NCBI RefSeq assembly: GCF_003945595.2
Contig: NW_024104376.1
Location: 3,844,001-3,908,000 of the forward strand
Reading direction: 5' to 3'
DNA: 64,000 nt
Source: Pipra filicauda
Lineage: Eukaryota > Chordata > Aves > Passeriformes > Pipridae
A program made the translations under genes and the position numbers. The notes below the pieces were generated by a model. That model was not told the DNA's origin. It did no database searches and saw only the letters and a list, made by a program, of their open reading frames with translations. Below are positions 1 through 11,359 of this stretch, one piece after another (positions within the stretch are counted from its first letter, which is position 1; each line of letters begins with the position of its first letter).

Positions 1-2203
1 TGGACAAACTCAGGGGCTTTTTGAAAGGCTACAACTAGGAGACAGAAATAGCATGCAACACATCCTTATTCCAGATTTCACTCTCCACCTGTTACATTTT
101 GAGTCTCTACCACACAAGATAGTAGTTTTATTCCAATAAATTGTTGTAAGGTTTTATTTTTATTTGCTTGAGATGGGCACTCACTGAGTTTTACCTGAAT
201 GTCTTTCTGAGAAACGGATGAGGTATGTTGACTGAGAGTGTCTTTAAATCTTCAGCCTAAGACAGATACCAGGTCTGGAAAATTTTAGCCTGAGTGGTTA
301 CACTTTAACAGAATTTTAAACCACTGGAAATAAAAATTTATTGAGAGGTTTGAAAATTTCAAATTGAGGTGGTGTTGCCACCTCTATTAACAATATATGT
401 GAAAATTCAACAGCTAGCTACAGAAAAGGAAGCTCATGTATTAGAGTGTTATTATATTAAGATGCATATGGAGAGAGAAAATAAAATGCTTCTTTCTCTA
501 TTTTTTTAATGAGACAGAATCATATGTTAGAATGAAAAACAGGCATATTTAAGAAATTAAATTGAACAGAAATAGGAACAACTCTGGGTTTATACATTCC
601 CTTGACAAATCTCTCGAGTTTTTATGACTGTATAATCCAGCTCCTGTCACAGTTTTTTGCCATGGCATCTTTCAGATGATTGGTTTTGTGCATAGTTATT
701 AGTCTGATGCTGCTAATCTCTCATTTCTGTGGGAATAAACTCAATCGCTTCTAGCTGAGTGCTTATAGTTTCTTTTAAAAGAGTGTCATTCAGGTGGCCT
801 ACTGGAAAGTGGAAGATCCAGATTTAAAGATGATGTTTGATCTTTTGTACATGCCAGGTGATCTAGAAACTGGGAAGTATATGGGTAGTATTTTCCAGTT
901 TTATCTGGAAAATGACTAATAATATTCAAGTGTAGTACTTCCTCTTAATTAAGAAAAAGGGATTTCCTTCACCTGTATTGGTAGGGTTAAAAATAATGCA
1001 TGTGGGCCAACCCGGTTCCCCATCTGTGGAAAGGGTGTCTTGTCCCCACAGAAGACAGGTTTGTATTGCAGAAGGGTTAGCTCCCTCTGGAGCTGCTTAT
1101 TTTTCCCTGTTAATGTGTAGAGAAGGATCTAAATGATTTGTGCACATGAGGCATCCAAGTCACATGGCTACACCTAAAGGAGATGTACTCAGTGGCTGCA
1201 ATAATTACCCCTCTTCCTGCAGAGATGAAGCTTACATAAACACAAATATTTTGTTTTCTTCTCAGTGCTCCCATCAACTATTAGCAGCTCAGATTTATTT
1301 CATCCTGGCTTAAGACCAAATTCTGAACAGATGTGACAATAGTTAACTTGGTCTCCAACTATGCAGGATCCTGGTGGACACTTATTCTCTCAGTATTCTC
1401 TTCAGCGTTTTGTGCTTTTTGTCACAAGAAGTTCCTGACTTACCTACTAAAATTAACATAACTCTACAAAATTTTCTGAACTTGCTTATAGACTTTGTCT
1501 GAGGTTTCAGCTAGGAAAAAAGTGATGGGAAGAACACATGTGAGTAAAAAGTGTGCCATTGTGAGTAAAATGCTATTTTTGAGTGTAGACAAGTGAGTAT
1601 TCCTACTCATTCTAGTCTGTGACCTTTCTTTTTGCTTGTTTCTAGGCTCTGGAACCTAATTCTTCACTTTATTTCCTGTCAACAATAAAGAATCACAAGC
1701 ATTTTTGTCTTTCACCAGAAAAAAATGCTACTGCTTTTCTTCTTTTCAAATTCCCTCTATAGATTATTCTTGTTTAGGATACCATACATCAAAAACCTCA
1801 ACATCTGTTCCCTTGTTGATACCAATCGTGACATCCAAGGAGTCACACTTTTTTTTCCCATCATCACTTTCATATTTTTTCTCAATATTGAATAGCACAA
1901 CACAGTTTCTACCACAACAAAGTCGTGATCCCTAGCTGGGACCTCTGGGTTTAGATGTAGTTTGAAAGATTATGGCACCTTTAGACAGCAAACAGTGGCA
2001 CTACCTCTTGAGAGATTCTTAGTGATTCAATCTCCAAGTTTCCCTCAGTTAGTGTTTCATCCTTCATTCTCTAGAACACAAGACACCTGTGACGACCTTC
2101 CTTAAATCTCAATTACACAAACTCTAACTCCACAGGCTGATGAACAGACATTGTTTCGTCTCCCTTCTCACCATGTGACCTCTGAAACACACTCTGAGAA
2201 ATC
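1..2203. other. No gene or repeat recognised
   Basis: AT-rich single-copy-looking DNA. The one plus-strand ORF of note (1705-1935) is Ser/Phe/Thr-rich from pyrimidine-rich sequence, with no family resemblance and no convincing flanking splice sites. Nothing else is supported. Confidence 0.6.
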
Positions 2204-2379
2204 ACAGAGTTACAGAATCATAGAATCAACCAGGTTGGAAAAGACCTCTGAGATCGAGTCCAGCCCCTGACCCAAGACCACCCTTTTAAATAGACCATGA
2301 CACTAAGTGCCATGACACTAAGTCTCTTCTTAAACACCTCCAGGGACGGAGCATCCACTACCTCCCTGGGTAACCCATT

Positions 2380-4192
2380 TTAATGTCTGATTACTCTCTC
2401 TGTAAAGAATTTCTTCATAATATCTAACCTAAACCTCCCCTGGCAGAGCTTAAGACCATGCCCTCTTGTCTTGCTGATAGCTGCCTGGGAGAAGAGACCA
2501 ACCCCCACCTGGCTAAAACCTCCTTTCAGGGAGTTGTAGAGAGCGATGAGGTCTCCCCTGAGCCTCCTTTTCTCCAGGTTAAACAGCCCCAACTCTTTCA
2601 GCTTCTCCTCACAGGACTTGTGCTTGAGTCCCTTCACCAGCCTTGTTACCCTTCTTTGGACACTCTCCAGAACTTCAATATCCTTCCTGAACCGAGGGGC
2701 CCAGAACTGGACACAGTACTCCAGGTGTGGCCTAACTAGTGACAAGTACAGGGGCAGAATCATTTCTCTGGACCTGTTGGCCACACTATTCCTGGTCCAG
2801 GCCAGGATGCCATTGGCTTTCTTGGCCACCTGGGCACACTGCTGGCTCATGTTCAGCTTCCTGTTGATTAGAATTCCCAGGACCCTTTCTGCCTGGCTGC
2901 TCTCCAGCCAGCCTATGCCCAGCCTGTAGCACTGCATGGGGTTATTGTGGCCAAAGTGCAGGATCCCTCACTTGGTCTTGTTAAACATCATACCACTGGA
3001 TTTATCCCACTTATCCAGCCTGTCCAGGTCCCTCCACAGAGCCCTCCTGCCTTCCAGCTGATCGACACTCCCCCCCAACTTAGTGTCATCTGCAAATTTG
3101 CTGATGGTGGACTCAATCCCCTCATCCAGATCATCGATAAGGATATTAAACAGGACTGGCCCCAACACTGATCCCTGGGGGAAACCACCAGTGACCAGCC
3201 GCCAACTGGATGCAGCACCATTCACCACCACTCTCTGGGCCCGGCCCTCCAGCCAGTTCCTAACAGAACTGAGTGTCACAGAGTGCCCCTGTCCAAGCTG
3301 TGGGCTGCCAGCTTTTCCAAGAGTGTGCCATGGGAGATGGTGTCAAAGGCTTTGCTGAAGTCCAGGTAGACACATCCACAGCCTTCCCTTCATCCACCAG
3401 GCGAGTCACCTGATCATAAAAGGAGATCAGATTGGTCAGACAGGACCTGCCCTTCCTAAACTTGTGTTGTCTGGGTCTGATGCCCTGTCTGTCCTGTAGG
3501 TGCTGTGTGATCACACTTAAGATGATCTGTTCTATAATGTTGCCAGGCACCAAGGTCAGGCTGACAGACCTGTAGTTTCCTGGGTCTTCGTTACAGCCCT
3601 TCTTGTGGATGGGCATCACATTAGCCAGCTTCCAGTCATCTGGGACCTACCCGGTGAGCAAGGCCTGGTGATAAATTATAGAGAGCAGCTTGACGAGCTC
3701 TTCTGCCAGTTCCCTTATCACCCTAGGATGGATCCCATCTTGTCCCGTAGACTTGTGAGGATCCAAGTGGCTCAGCAGGTCACTAACTTCTTCCTCCTGG
3801 ATAACAGTAGGACTAATTGGCTCCCTGCCGCTGTCTACCAGCCCAGGAAGCCAGTTGTCCTGAGGACAACCTGTCTTCTTGTTGAAAACTGAGGCAAAGA
3901 AGGTGTTAAGTACCTCAGCCTCATCCTTGTCTTTGGTAACTATGTTCCCCTCCATGTCCAAAAGAGATTGAAGGTTTTCCTTGCCCCTTTTTTTGCTGTT
4001 GTTGTATTTACAAAACCACTTTTTGTTGTCCTTAACAGAAGTGGACAGATGAAGTTCAAATTGTGCTTTTGCTTCTCTAATTTTCTTTCTACGTGACCTA
4101 ACTACATTCCTTAACCCTTCCGGAGTTGCCTTGCCCTTTTTTCCACAGACTCTCTTTTTTTCCCTAATTTCCTGCAAAATCTCCCTGTTCAA
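2380..4192 (-). pseudogene. CR1 ORF2 reverse transcriptase domain
   Basis: Reverse transcriptase of CR1 ORF2 in four open blocks (4192-3647, 3619-3260, 3279-2968, 2937-2380). The linker includes KSTGQDGIHP and NYRSVSL, the usual RT blocks 0-2. Motif A (YLDFSKAFD in the family) is frame-shifted by one missing base near 3366-3375. Motif B reads [11 protein letters not shown], and the metal-binding FADD box is intact at 3085-3096. The thumb and C-terminal region ([31 protein letters not shown]) is complete to a stop at 2380. TAG at 3647 and TGA at 2968 interrupt otherwise continuous frames. Non-functional, but every catalytic landmark is still readable. Confidence 0.92.
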
Positions 4193-5110
4193 CCAGGCCA
4201 GTCGTCTTCCCCACCAGCTTGCCTTTCAGCACATAGGGACAGCCTGCTCCTGCACCTTCAAGATTTCTTTCTTGAAGTATGTCCATTCTTCCTGGATCCC
4301 TTTGTTTTTACGGGCTGCTTCCCAAGGTACTCTCCAAACCAGCCTCCTGAATAGGCCAAAGTCTGCCCTCCAGAAGTCCAGGGTAGATGTCTTTCCTCAC
4401 TTCACTGGGTATTGAAAACTATAATTTCATGGTCACTGTGCCCCAGACAGCCTCTGACCACCACACCTCTGATCAGCCCTTCTCTCTTTGTAAACAGCAG
4501 GTCTAAAGCAGCCCCAGCCCTGGTAGGTTCATTTATCAATTGCAATAGGAAATTATCCTCCATACACTCTAGGAATCTCCTAGACTACCTCTTCTCTGTT
4601 GTGTGGAGTTCCCAGCAGACATCCAGCAGGTTAAAGTCACCCACAAGAACAAGGGCTGGCGATTTTGAAACCTCTGCCAGTTGCTTGTAGAATAATTCAT
4701 CACCCTCATCATCCTGATCGGGTGATCTATAACAGACTCCACCAGGATGTCAGCCTTGCTGGCCTTTCCCCTGATTCTGACCCATAAGCACTCAACCTTA
4801 TCGTTACTGGCTTCAAGTTCTACAGAGTCAAGAGAGTCTCTAACATAGAGAGCCACCCCTCCACCTCTCCCACCTTGCCTATCTCTTCTGAAGAGCATGT
4901 AGTCATCCATTGCAGGATTCCAGTCATGCGAGTCATCCCACCACGTTTCCGTGATGGTGACTACATTATAGCTTTCCTGCTGCACGATGGCTTCCAGCTC
5001 CTCTTGTTTGTTACCCACACTGCATGCATTGGTGTACATGCACTTCAGCTGGGCTGCTGATTGCACTTCTAACTCTGGCTTTCCACTCTTAGGCTCTTCT
5101 CTGGAGAGCC
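4193..5110 (-). pseudogene. CR1 ORF2 endonuclease domain
   Basis: APE-type endonuclease of CR1 ORF2, the enzyme that nicks target DNA to start reverse transcription. The block LKCMYTNACSV carries the conserved Asn (codon 5028-5030) and ITETWW the catalytic Glu (4947-4949), followed by a Gly-rich GGRGGGVALYVR segment. These lie in an open stretch shared with the ORF1 tail (4569-5231). The frame is lost after about residue 160 of that stretch, and the C-terminal endonuclease (4568-4193) is only recognisable in patches. The endonuclease is followed directly by the reverse transcriptase on the same strand, the normal CR1 order. Confidence 0.85.
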
Positions 5111-5179
5111 TGGCTTCAATCCCTTCCCCCTTCAAATCAAGTTTTAAGCCCCCCGACAACTTATACACTAGGGTTCTTT

Positions 5180-6215
5180 TGTCCTTGCTAGATAGATGAA
5201 GCCCATCCAACTCTAACAGGCTTGGTACCATAAATTTTGACCCATGATCAAAAAAAAACCAAATTCTGCTGGTGGCACCAATCCTTTAGCCACCTATTGA
5301 TAGAATGGGTTTTCCTAGTACTCTATTCATTCATCCCTGCTACCGCAGGAACTGAGGCAAACACCACCTGTGCTGCTGTCCCATCAACTAATTGACCCAA
5401 AGCCTTAAAGTCCTTTTTAATTGCCCTGGTACCTCTTTTATAGATCTCATCACTGCCAACCTGTATCATCAACAATGAGTAATAATCAGAGGGTCGAATT
5501 AGCTCCGGGAGTCTCCTGTAACATCCCTCTCACTGGCCCCAGGAAGGCAGCAGAATTCCCTGTGGGATGGGTCTGGTTGGCATACAGGGCCCTCAGTTCC
5601 CCTCAGAAGGGAATTACTGACTACAACTACCCTTCTTTTTTTTGTTAACAGCTGCAGTTGTGATCCGTCTGACAGATGGAGTGCGACCCAGAGACCCTCC
5701 AGACAGATCTTTTTCTTGAATGTCGTCTGCCTGACTCTCTAGGTCCAGAGCTTCATATCTATTCTTTAAGGACACGTGGAAAGGTGATGGGGGTCAGGAG
5801 GGGATTCTTCTACCTTTATGACCAAGGACCTGTTTCGATTCCCCCCCATCTACTTGGTCTGTTCCATCTGCCTGATGGCAAGAGGAGCAGGGCTTCTCTG
5901 ACTCCTCCTGAAGTTCTTTTGGGGTTGAAAGGGTGTGACTCCACCAGTCTATTTCCCTTTCACTTTCCCCAGTATGCCTTTACCCCTCTACTTCTTCCTT
6001 AAGCTCTGCCACTATACAGAGCAAATCATTCGCCTGATAGCACTGTATGTGGGTGTCTTTCGCACTGTCCTCTGGTGCTAATGCCGGGTTCAGACACTCT
6101 TACAGCCAGTGACCTGGACAGCTGCATCCTTCTTGGGGAGTTCTGTCTGGGTTAGAACACTCCTGCTGGCAGCAGCAGCAACGGCTTTTGATCATTTGGA
6201 AACCATTGCTGGATC
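5180..6215 (-). pseudogene. CR1 ORF1 with SGNH esterase domain, broken
   Basis: ORF1 of the 2204-6215 CR1, read in pieces. Near 6180-6110 a TQTE...AAVQV segment matches the Thr/Gln pattern of CR1 ORF1 N-termini. Further on are a segment resembling RYEAL (about 5765-5750) and the esterase. The nucleophile block reads VVVVSNSLLRGTE, with the serine block at 5610-5618; the family normally has GDS, so G and D are replaced while the catalytic Ser remains. The last block DGLHL keeps the catalytic Asp (5205-5207) and His (5196-5198). CR1 ORF1 proteins bind RNA, and the esterase role is not settled. Several in-frame stops and shifts between blocks make this a fossil. ORF1 runs into ORF2 in one open frame, so a Met at 5231 is not the true start of either protein. 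Confidence 0.75.
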
Positions 6216-6224
6216 TAGTTGAAG

Positions 6225-6345
6225 TGGAGAGGAAAAAGAAAACCAAAACAAAACAACCAAACCAAACCAAACCAAAACCCCAAAAACCAAACCCACCACC
6301 AAACAAAACCACACACGCCTACCACACAACCCACCAGCACGAGCC
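6225..6345. repeat. CCAAA-type low-complexity tract
   Basis: Plus-strand A/C-only run built from CCAAA, CAAAA and ACCAC units. It begins just upstream of the 5' end of the large CR1. The Gly/Phe/Trp-rich minus-strand ORF over it (6100-6312) is a translation artefact. Confidence 0.85.
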
Positions 6346-7962
6346 AGGAGAGTGACTATGCCCTTTGTTCCTCAGGAGAAAGGCATTCTCCCAGGTTATC
6401 CTGGGTTTTGTTTGAAATATAGCAGCAAAGAGGGAATGATTACTTTTCACTTCCTCCTGAGGAGTTATGCAAAAATGGGAAACACTTATGGGCGTAGTTT
6501 TCTTAAGATACTTCCCACCTTACTTTCCCTCAAGGATCTCTTTGTCCACTACTTGTCTTCTCATACGTAAAATGAGAAAGAAGGGTTGTCTGTGCCTGAT
6601 TCATTTTTTGAGGTATCTGCCACATTAGTGTAATAAATAAACATAAAGTTTACGTCCTTAAGATGAGAAATCAATCCACAGAGGCGACTTTTAGATATTT
6701 CATCTAGAATAAGAATCCAAGAGGGAGGAAGATTAGGTGAAATGGAGAAGTGAAGAACTTGGCTGTCACCTTGCCTTGTGTTTGTTAATTGAATATAATT
6801 GCAAGAAGAGGCAGCATTCAAATTCAGAGTTCTTTCTGTGTGGAAAGCAAAGGTGAGTCCCCTGATTCACTACAACAGCTCTGTCCTTTATTTCATTTGG
6901 ATTATTGATTTCTCTGACATATTTTAAGCATCTCTTTGTAGCTGCTGCTTTTTTCCATCCCAGACTCTGCCTGCCCTCCTCTGGTCTTTCCACACCTTCA
7001 CAGGCAAAGAATTGAAACGCTAAAATATCTGAAAAACAAAAAATGTTGGAAGAAGACAGGAAGAAGCTGGGAATAAAAAGGAAACTGGTTAAGGTAGTAA
7101 TGCTGAATGTAATGCCTGCCTTTATCTTAGTATAACTCATGACGAATGACTTTGTGTGGGTGAGATTTTTACTTCAGGAAAGAACAGTGAATGCACACTT
7201 CTTGTGTCATGGTAAAGTAGATTTTTAGATTACCTTTATAAATTTTAAGATGCATGTGAAATTTTAGGATTCAGAGGTTCGTAGAAAAATAAAAATCAAA
7301 CAACAATGTTTGCATGAAATCATGGGAGAGAAATGTTCTTTAATTGTGATGTTTTCTCCTTCTCCCACAAGTTACAGGTAATTTTAAAAATTCTACTGGC
7401 AATATACAGAGAAAATATCTTCTCAAGTTTGTCAGTAAATTTCTTAATTTTTGTTTCTGTTCTTCCTGACCATACAATGTAGCTGAGCAGTTAAAGAGCA
7501 AGAGAGAAAGAATGAAATGTCCACAACAGTGGACTTCTGCTGGGAAGCTCCCATCTAACTTGTGATAGCAAATGACATTTCAAAGTAATCCGTGCCTGGA
7601 ATGGACTGATGTATACAAGAAAAAGACAATGTATCTTAGTGATTCCTGTTAGTCTTCTTTAAATTTTAAAAGCATTTGCTTAACTTATTCTTTGCATGCT
7701 ATTCTAAAATATTCACAAGTATCAGTGATGTTGAGTGAGTTTGTACTGAACAGTTGGAAGATCTTTCGTGACTGATCTAATCTGACTCATCATGTCCTCC
7801 TCATAAGTGCAATCACTACCATTCCCCAGAGATACCCTCTTTCACAGGGAAAAGTGTAAAAGCAGCACTTTGGAAACATTATGCAGGAAGGCTTTGCCAT
7901 GCATTTAAGTACAGTGCAATGTGGCTGAAAACATTGCCCCCTTGATGCAAATAAATTCCTAT
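6346..7962. other. No gene recognised
   Basis: AT-rich DNA. A minus-strand open stretch at about 6870-7050 has a pyrimidine-rich AG on its right (TTTTTTGTTTTTCAG) and encodes RCLKYVREINNPNEIKDRAV-like sequence before a possible GTAGTG donor. The donor is weak and no family is recognised, so it is not called an exon. Confidence 0.5.
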
Positions 7963-8265
7963 CATAGAACTGTAGAGTGGTTTGTGTTGGAAGGGACCTT
8001 AAAGATCATCTATTTCCAATCATGGTCAGGGACACCTTCCATTAGACCAGGTTCCTCACAGAGCCCCTTCCAACTTGGCCTTAAATGCTCTCAGGGATCT
8101 GGACAACCTCTTCCAGTGTCTCACCACCCTCACAGAAAATAATCTCTTCCTTATACCTAATCTAACTTTACCCTCTTCTAAGAGGAGAGGTGCTCCAGCC
8201 CTCTCATGATCATAGTCCTCCTCTGGACCCACTCAAGCAATTTCATGACCTTCTTGACATGACAC
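7963..8265 (-). mobile_element. CR1 3' fragment
   Basis: About 300 bp matching the complement of the CR1 3' end: ATCATAGAACTGTAGAGTGG, then TTGGAAGGGACCTTAAAGATC, then the ORF2 C-terminal region (CCAACTTGGCCTTAAATGCTCT). It is 5'-truncated and diverged. The short plus-strand ORF inside it is meaningless. Confidence 0.9.
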
Positions 8266-9525
8266 TGAAGTGGTAGCTGGAGGTCAGACTTGATACTTTA
8301 CTAGGGAACTGTATTAAGTAGTTGAACAGAATCCTAAGTCTGCAGGAGTTGTAATACATTTCATGCCTAGCTGGTGTGCAGACACCTCAGTACTAGGCAT
8401 TTTCATCTTCAGCGGATTCCCTCTCTGAAGGGCAAATTTAATAAAATGATGTCATATTGCAGCAAAAGTTACCAGTTTTTCCAGTATCTGAAGTTGATAA
8501 TTTCTTAAATTGCCCTTCAGAAATTTTCCAAGCTGAAAAAATTTGTCTTAAATCCTTCAACATATTACTCGAGCAGTTTCTCTCATTTAAAAGACTGTGA
8601 ACTTCCTAACAAAGGCAATTTCTTTGTTTTTCACTTTCACATTTATAATTTCACAGTGGTGTGGTCATAAATTAAACAACTACAAGTCTTTCTAATCTTT
8701 TCTGATTAAACTTTGTTATTTTTAGCTGCCTATAGAGGTTTGCAACCAGCGTAAATCCTCTTCTAGATGCTGTGCAAGCTACAATGAATGCCAACCTCTA
8801 CGTAGAAAGATGGTTTATAATTTAAGACATATTCTGGTGGTGAAGAGCACAAGTAAATTTCCCAATACTTTGCATGAATCATTAGTTTATACTGTAACAT
8901 CTTAATTTCACATCAATTAATCATGTGATTATAAGTTTAAGATATTCACAGTGGCACAAGGTTTTGAGAAAGATGAGTAATCAAACTGTTTTGAAAAGCA
9001 GCTGTTTTTTCACAGCTGACAGGAACTAGTACTGTCACTCTATGTGACAGGGATCACAAAAATTTCTGTTACCATAAAGCAAGAAAAAAACCTCAGTATT
9101 TTCAAATCCATCTCATGTCCATTGAACTGACTACTATATTGGTGAGCTTCTACAGTCTATCTTCTCAGTTCGTTCACTAAAAATAATGAAAACAAAAAAA
9201 AAAGAAATAGGCATGGTGGGGAGAAAACAGTGGAGGAAATTAGAAATAGTGGGTTTTTCCATGGCAGATTTTTTCAGTTCATTATCAAAGGCCTCCATTA
9301 AGCTGAAATAAATCACTACTTTGTACTTGTATCTTCTCTCTGTCTACAAGTGAGTGAGAAGGAAGTACAGTGTGCAGCTGAAAAAACAGGGAAAACTTGT
9401 ATAGGTAAAAACATACCTAAAACTTGTTCAGAAATGTAACTGAGACTTATTCCCTGTGTGCTCATGCCTGGTATTGAAGCCACTGGGAGTTACTGTTGCA
9501 TGAGGCCTTCAGAACTAGGTTATTA
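8266..9525. other. No gene recognised
   Basis: AT-rich DNA. A minus-strand stretch near 9316-9180 begins after a good acceptor-like TTTATTTCAG but has no credible donor, so no exon is called. Confidence 0.5.
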
Positions 9526-9622
9526 GAATCATAGAATCATGGAACGATTTGGGTTGGAAGGGACCTTAAAAACCATGTAGTTCCAACACCCTGCCATGGG
9601 CAGGGACACCTTCCACTAGAAA
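9526..9622 (-). mobile_element. CR1 3' tail fragment
   Basis: Roughly 95 bp of the complement of a CR1 3' end: AGAATCATAGAATCATGGAA followed by TTTGGGTTGGAAGGGACCTT and CCATGGGCAGGGACACCTTC. Severely 5'-truncated. Confidence 0.92.
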
Positions 9623-11235
9623 ATTAGCAAATCCTTCTTACTGCAATGGACATGGACATTAGGAATGAAGTTCATATACTAGATTAACTGTACTTTCTGC
9701 AACTTCTTGCCTGTTTCACTAAAAGAGAAAAATTTTCAAGCCTGCCCAAAGATACCCATTTAGTTTGAAATATGTACTACTCGATCCACAGCATTTTAGA
9801 GGGAGTTTTCAAGGTACTGTCATTAGCTTGTGTTTAACAGTCATTCTTTACTTATCTTTCCACTCTAAGCATTCCCTGCTATGAGACTTGCAACTGCTCT
9901 AAGAATGAATATGGCCCCTTTTTAATGCCTCAATTGCCCAGCTAGAGCCAACAGGGAATATCTGGATCATCTGCTTTACTAGTTGTGTGTACTCCACTTT
10001 CACCCTATTTTCCTTCTGCCTAAAATTCACCCTGTGTTTTCAATTGATCTTCCTACCTGTTTCCTCCCTGAAGGCTCAGATTTGCATCCAGTGAAGTCAG
10101 TATGAATGTTATATGAGAAAATTTAAGCCTTTAGACTGTGATTTAACAAGGTACTTAAGCACATGCCTGGCTTAGCACACAAGAACCTTCTTATTGAAAG
10201 CAGCAGAAAGATTGCTACTGGCCTAATTGGGAACAAGAATGATCTATGAACCATTAAGCAGCTGTTGAATTCCACTGTAGCGGTGACTATATTTCAGTGA
10301 TGGGCTGGGTGTGAGCTCTGTGAACAGTTTATGATGTGCTTGTGATCCTTAAGAATGAAAGCAGCTCTATAACCAAGCCATGGAATTTACCAGTCTAGAC
10401 AATACATCTTCTAGTCCACACCCACCAAGAACCTTAAAAAGGAAAAAGGTATTTTACAGAACAAATTGAGAATGATGTCTCCCCAAACTTGAGAGTAATC
10501 AGTGAAAAATATTTGTCAGGATTCTCAAGAAGAAATGTAAATTATTTTATATATCTCTCTATCGGATGCCAGAATAAAATTTTAAAGCAATTCCTTATAC
10601 ACACATATCCATGCATGCATGGATGTTTACATACAGGATATTACATGTACATCTCCTTAACCTAGCAGGGCAAGACTAAAAATAATGTTTCCGAGATTGC
10701 TCTGATCTTGTATTCTGATGTTCGAGAAGGGAAGAGATCACCAGCATTTAAAAACAAATACTTGGAAAAAGCACAAGTGATTTGTCTTACAAAAGCCAGA
10801 ATATTAGCAAAGACTGACGAATTCACCTACAAACATTATCCTATCTTATTCCTCCAATGTAATGTTTTATGTTCCTGTAGGAGATGTCTGATATGTGAGT
10901 GTAATATAGTCATAGATATATTGTGCAATCTGTAGGTAGATGGCTACGACTTATATGAGGACAAAACAGTGGAGGATTCACTGTATGATGATAAACAGGA
11001 AAAGATAATGCTCATTTTTGCGGGATGGTGTGATCCTGCCAGTGCCCTTCATACTTAGGTCAATTTCTAGCCCATTTAAGACTGTGAGATCCACATCCCT
11101 CAATTTTCTTTATCTCCTACCCAAAGTAAAGCATCATAATCCATTGCATGCCAGGGAAAACATCTAGTGCACCAGGTCATAGTTCAGTGAAGGGGTTGTA
11201 TTGTTTCTTAGGATTGTACTGCCTCTTACCTACAG
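9623..11235. other. No gene recognised
   Basis: AT-rich DNA without supported genes. A small palindromic CATGCATGCATGGATG run lies at about 10612-10626. The short ORF at 10708-10935 has no features of a protein family. Confidence 0.55.
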
Positions 11236-11359
11236 GAAAACATGAAGCCATGGCAGTGCCAGTGCAGCATCCTGGTCCCCTTCCAGCCCAGTGTGTTCCA
11301 AGGGATAGACTGTGACTCCACGCCGCAAATGCGAGACGTATATGTGAAGCCCGAGCAAT
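11236..11359 (+). CDS. Candidate internal exon, Cys-rich, unrecognised
   Basis: A GC-richer block in AT-rich surroundings begins after a splice-acceptor-like CTTACCTACAG and ends at AAT|GTGAGT, a strong donor. It is open in one frame only and would encode about 41 residues: ENMKPWQCQCSILVPFQPSV, then a CDSTPQ motif and VYVKPEQ. Paired cysteines suggest an extracellular domain. It contains CpG-bearing codons, unlike the surrounding DNA. The open frame continues past the donor to a stop at 11461, so it could instead be a terminal exon. I do not recognise the family. Exon status is inference from splice signals and composition. Confidence 0.35.

Larger units (their letters stand above)
2204..6215 (-). 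mobile_element. Nearly full-length CR1 LINE, degenerate
   Basis: A CR1-clade non-LTR retrotransposon of about 4.0 kb lies on the minus strand. Its 3' end is on the left (2204-2240), where the complement of the CR1 terminal octamers (ACAGAATCATAGAATC) is visible. Reading right to left it contains an ORF1 region (6215-5180) with a Thr-Gln/Val-Gln rich N-terminal part and an SGNH-type esterase domain, then ORF2 with endonuclease (5040 to about 4450) and reverse transcriptase (about 4190-2390). The reading frame is interrupted by stops near 2970 and 3647, a 1-nt deletion near 3370 and several stops in ORF1, so it cannot encode its proteins. The long open blocks that remain suggest a moderately young copy. 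There is no obvious target-site duplication, as is usual for CR1. The 5' boundary is approximate and abuts a CCAAA-rich tract. Confidence 0.95.

Noticed and set aside
2458..3358. Overlapping plus-strand ORFs of 70-127 codons
   Set aside because: They are antisense shadows of the CR1 reverse transcriptase.
6100..6312. Gly/Phe/Trp-rich minus-strand ORF
   Set aside because: It is the translation of a CCAAA low-complexity tract plus the CR1 5' end.
6870..7050. Minus-strand exon encoding a KYVREINNPNEIKD segment
   Set aside because: The donor is weak, the boundaries are ambiguous and no family is known.
9134..9316. Minus-strand exon after TTTATTTCAG
   Set aside because: No acceptable donor, and the open frame runs into low-complexity Phe-rich sequence.
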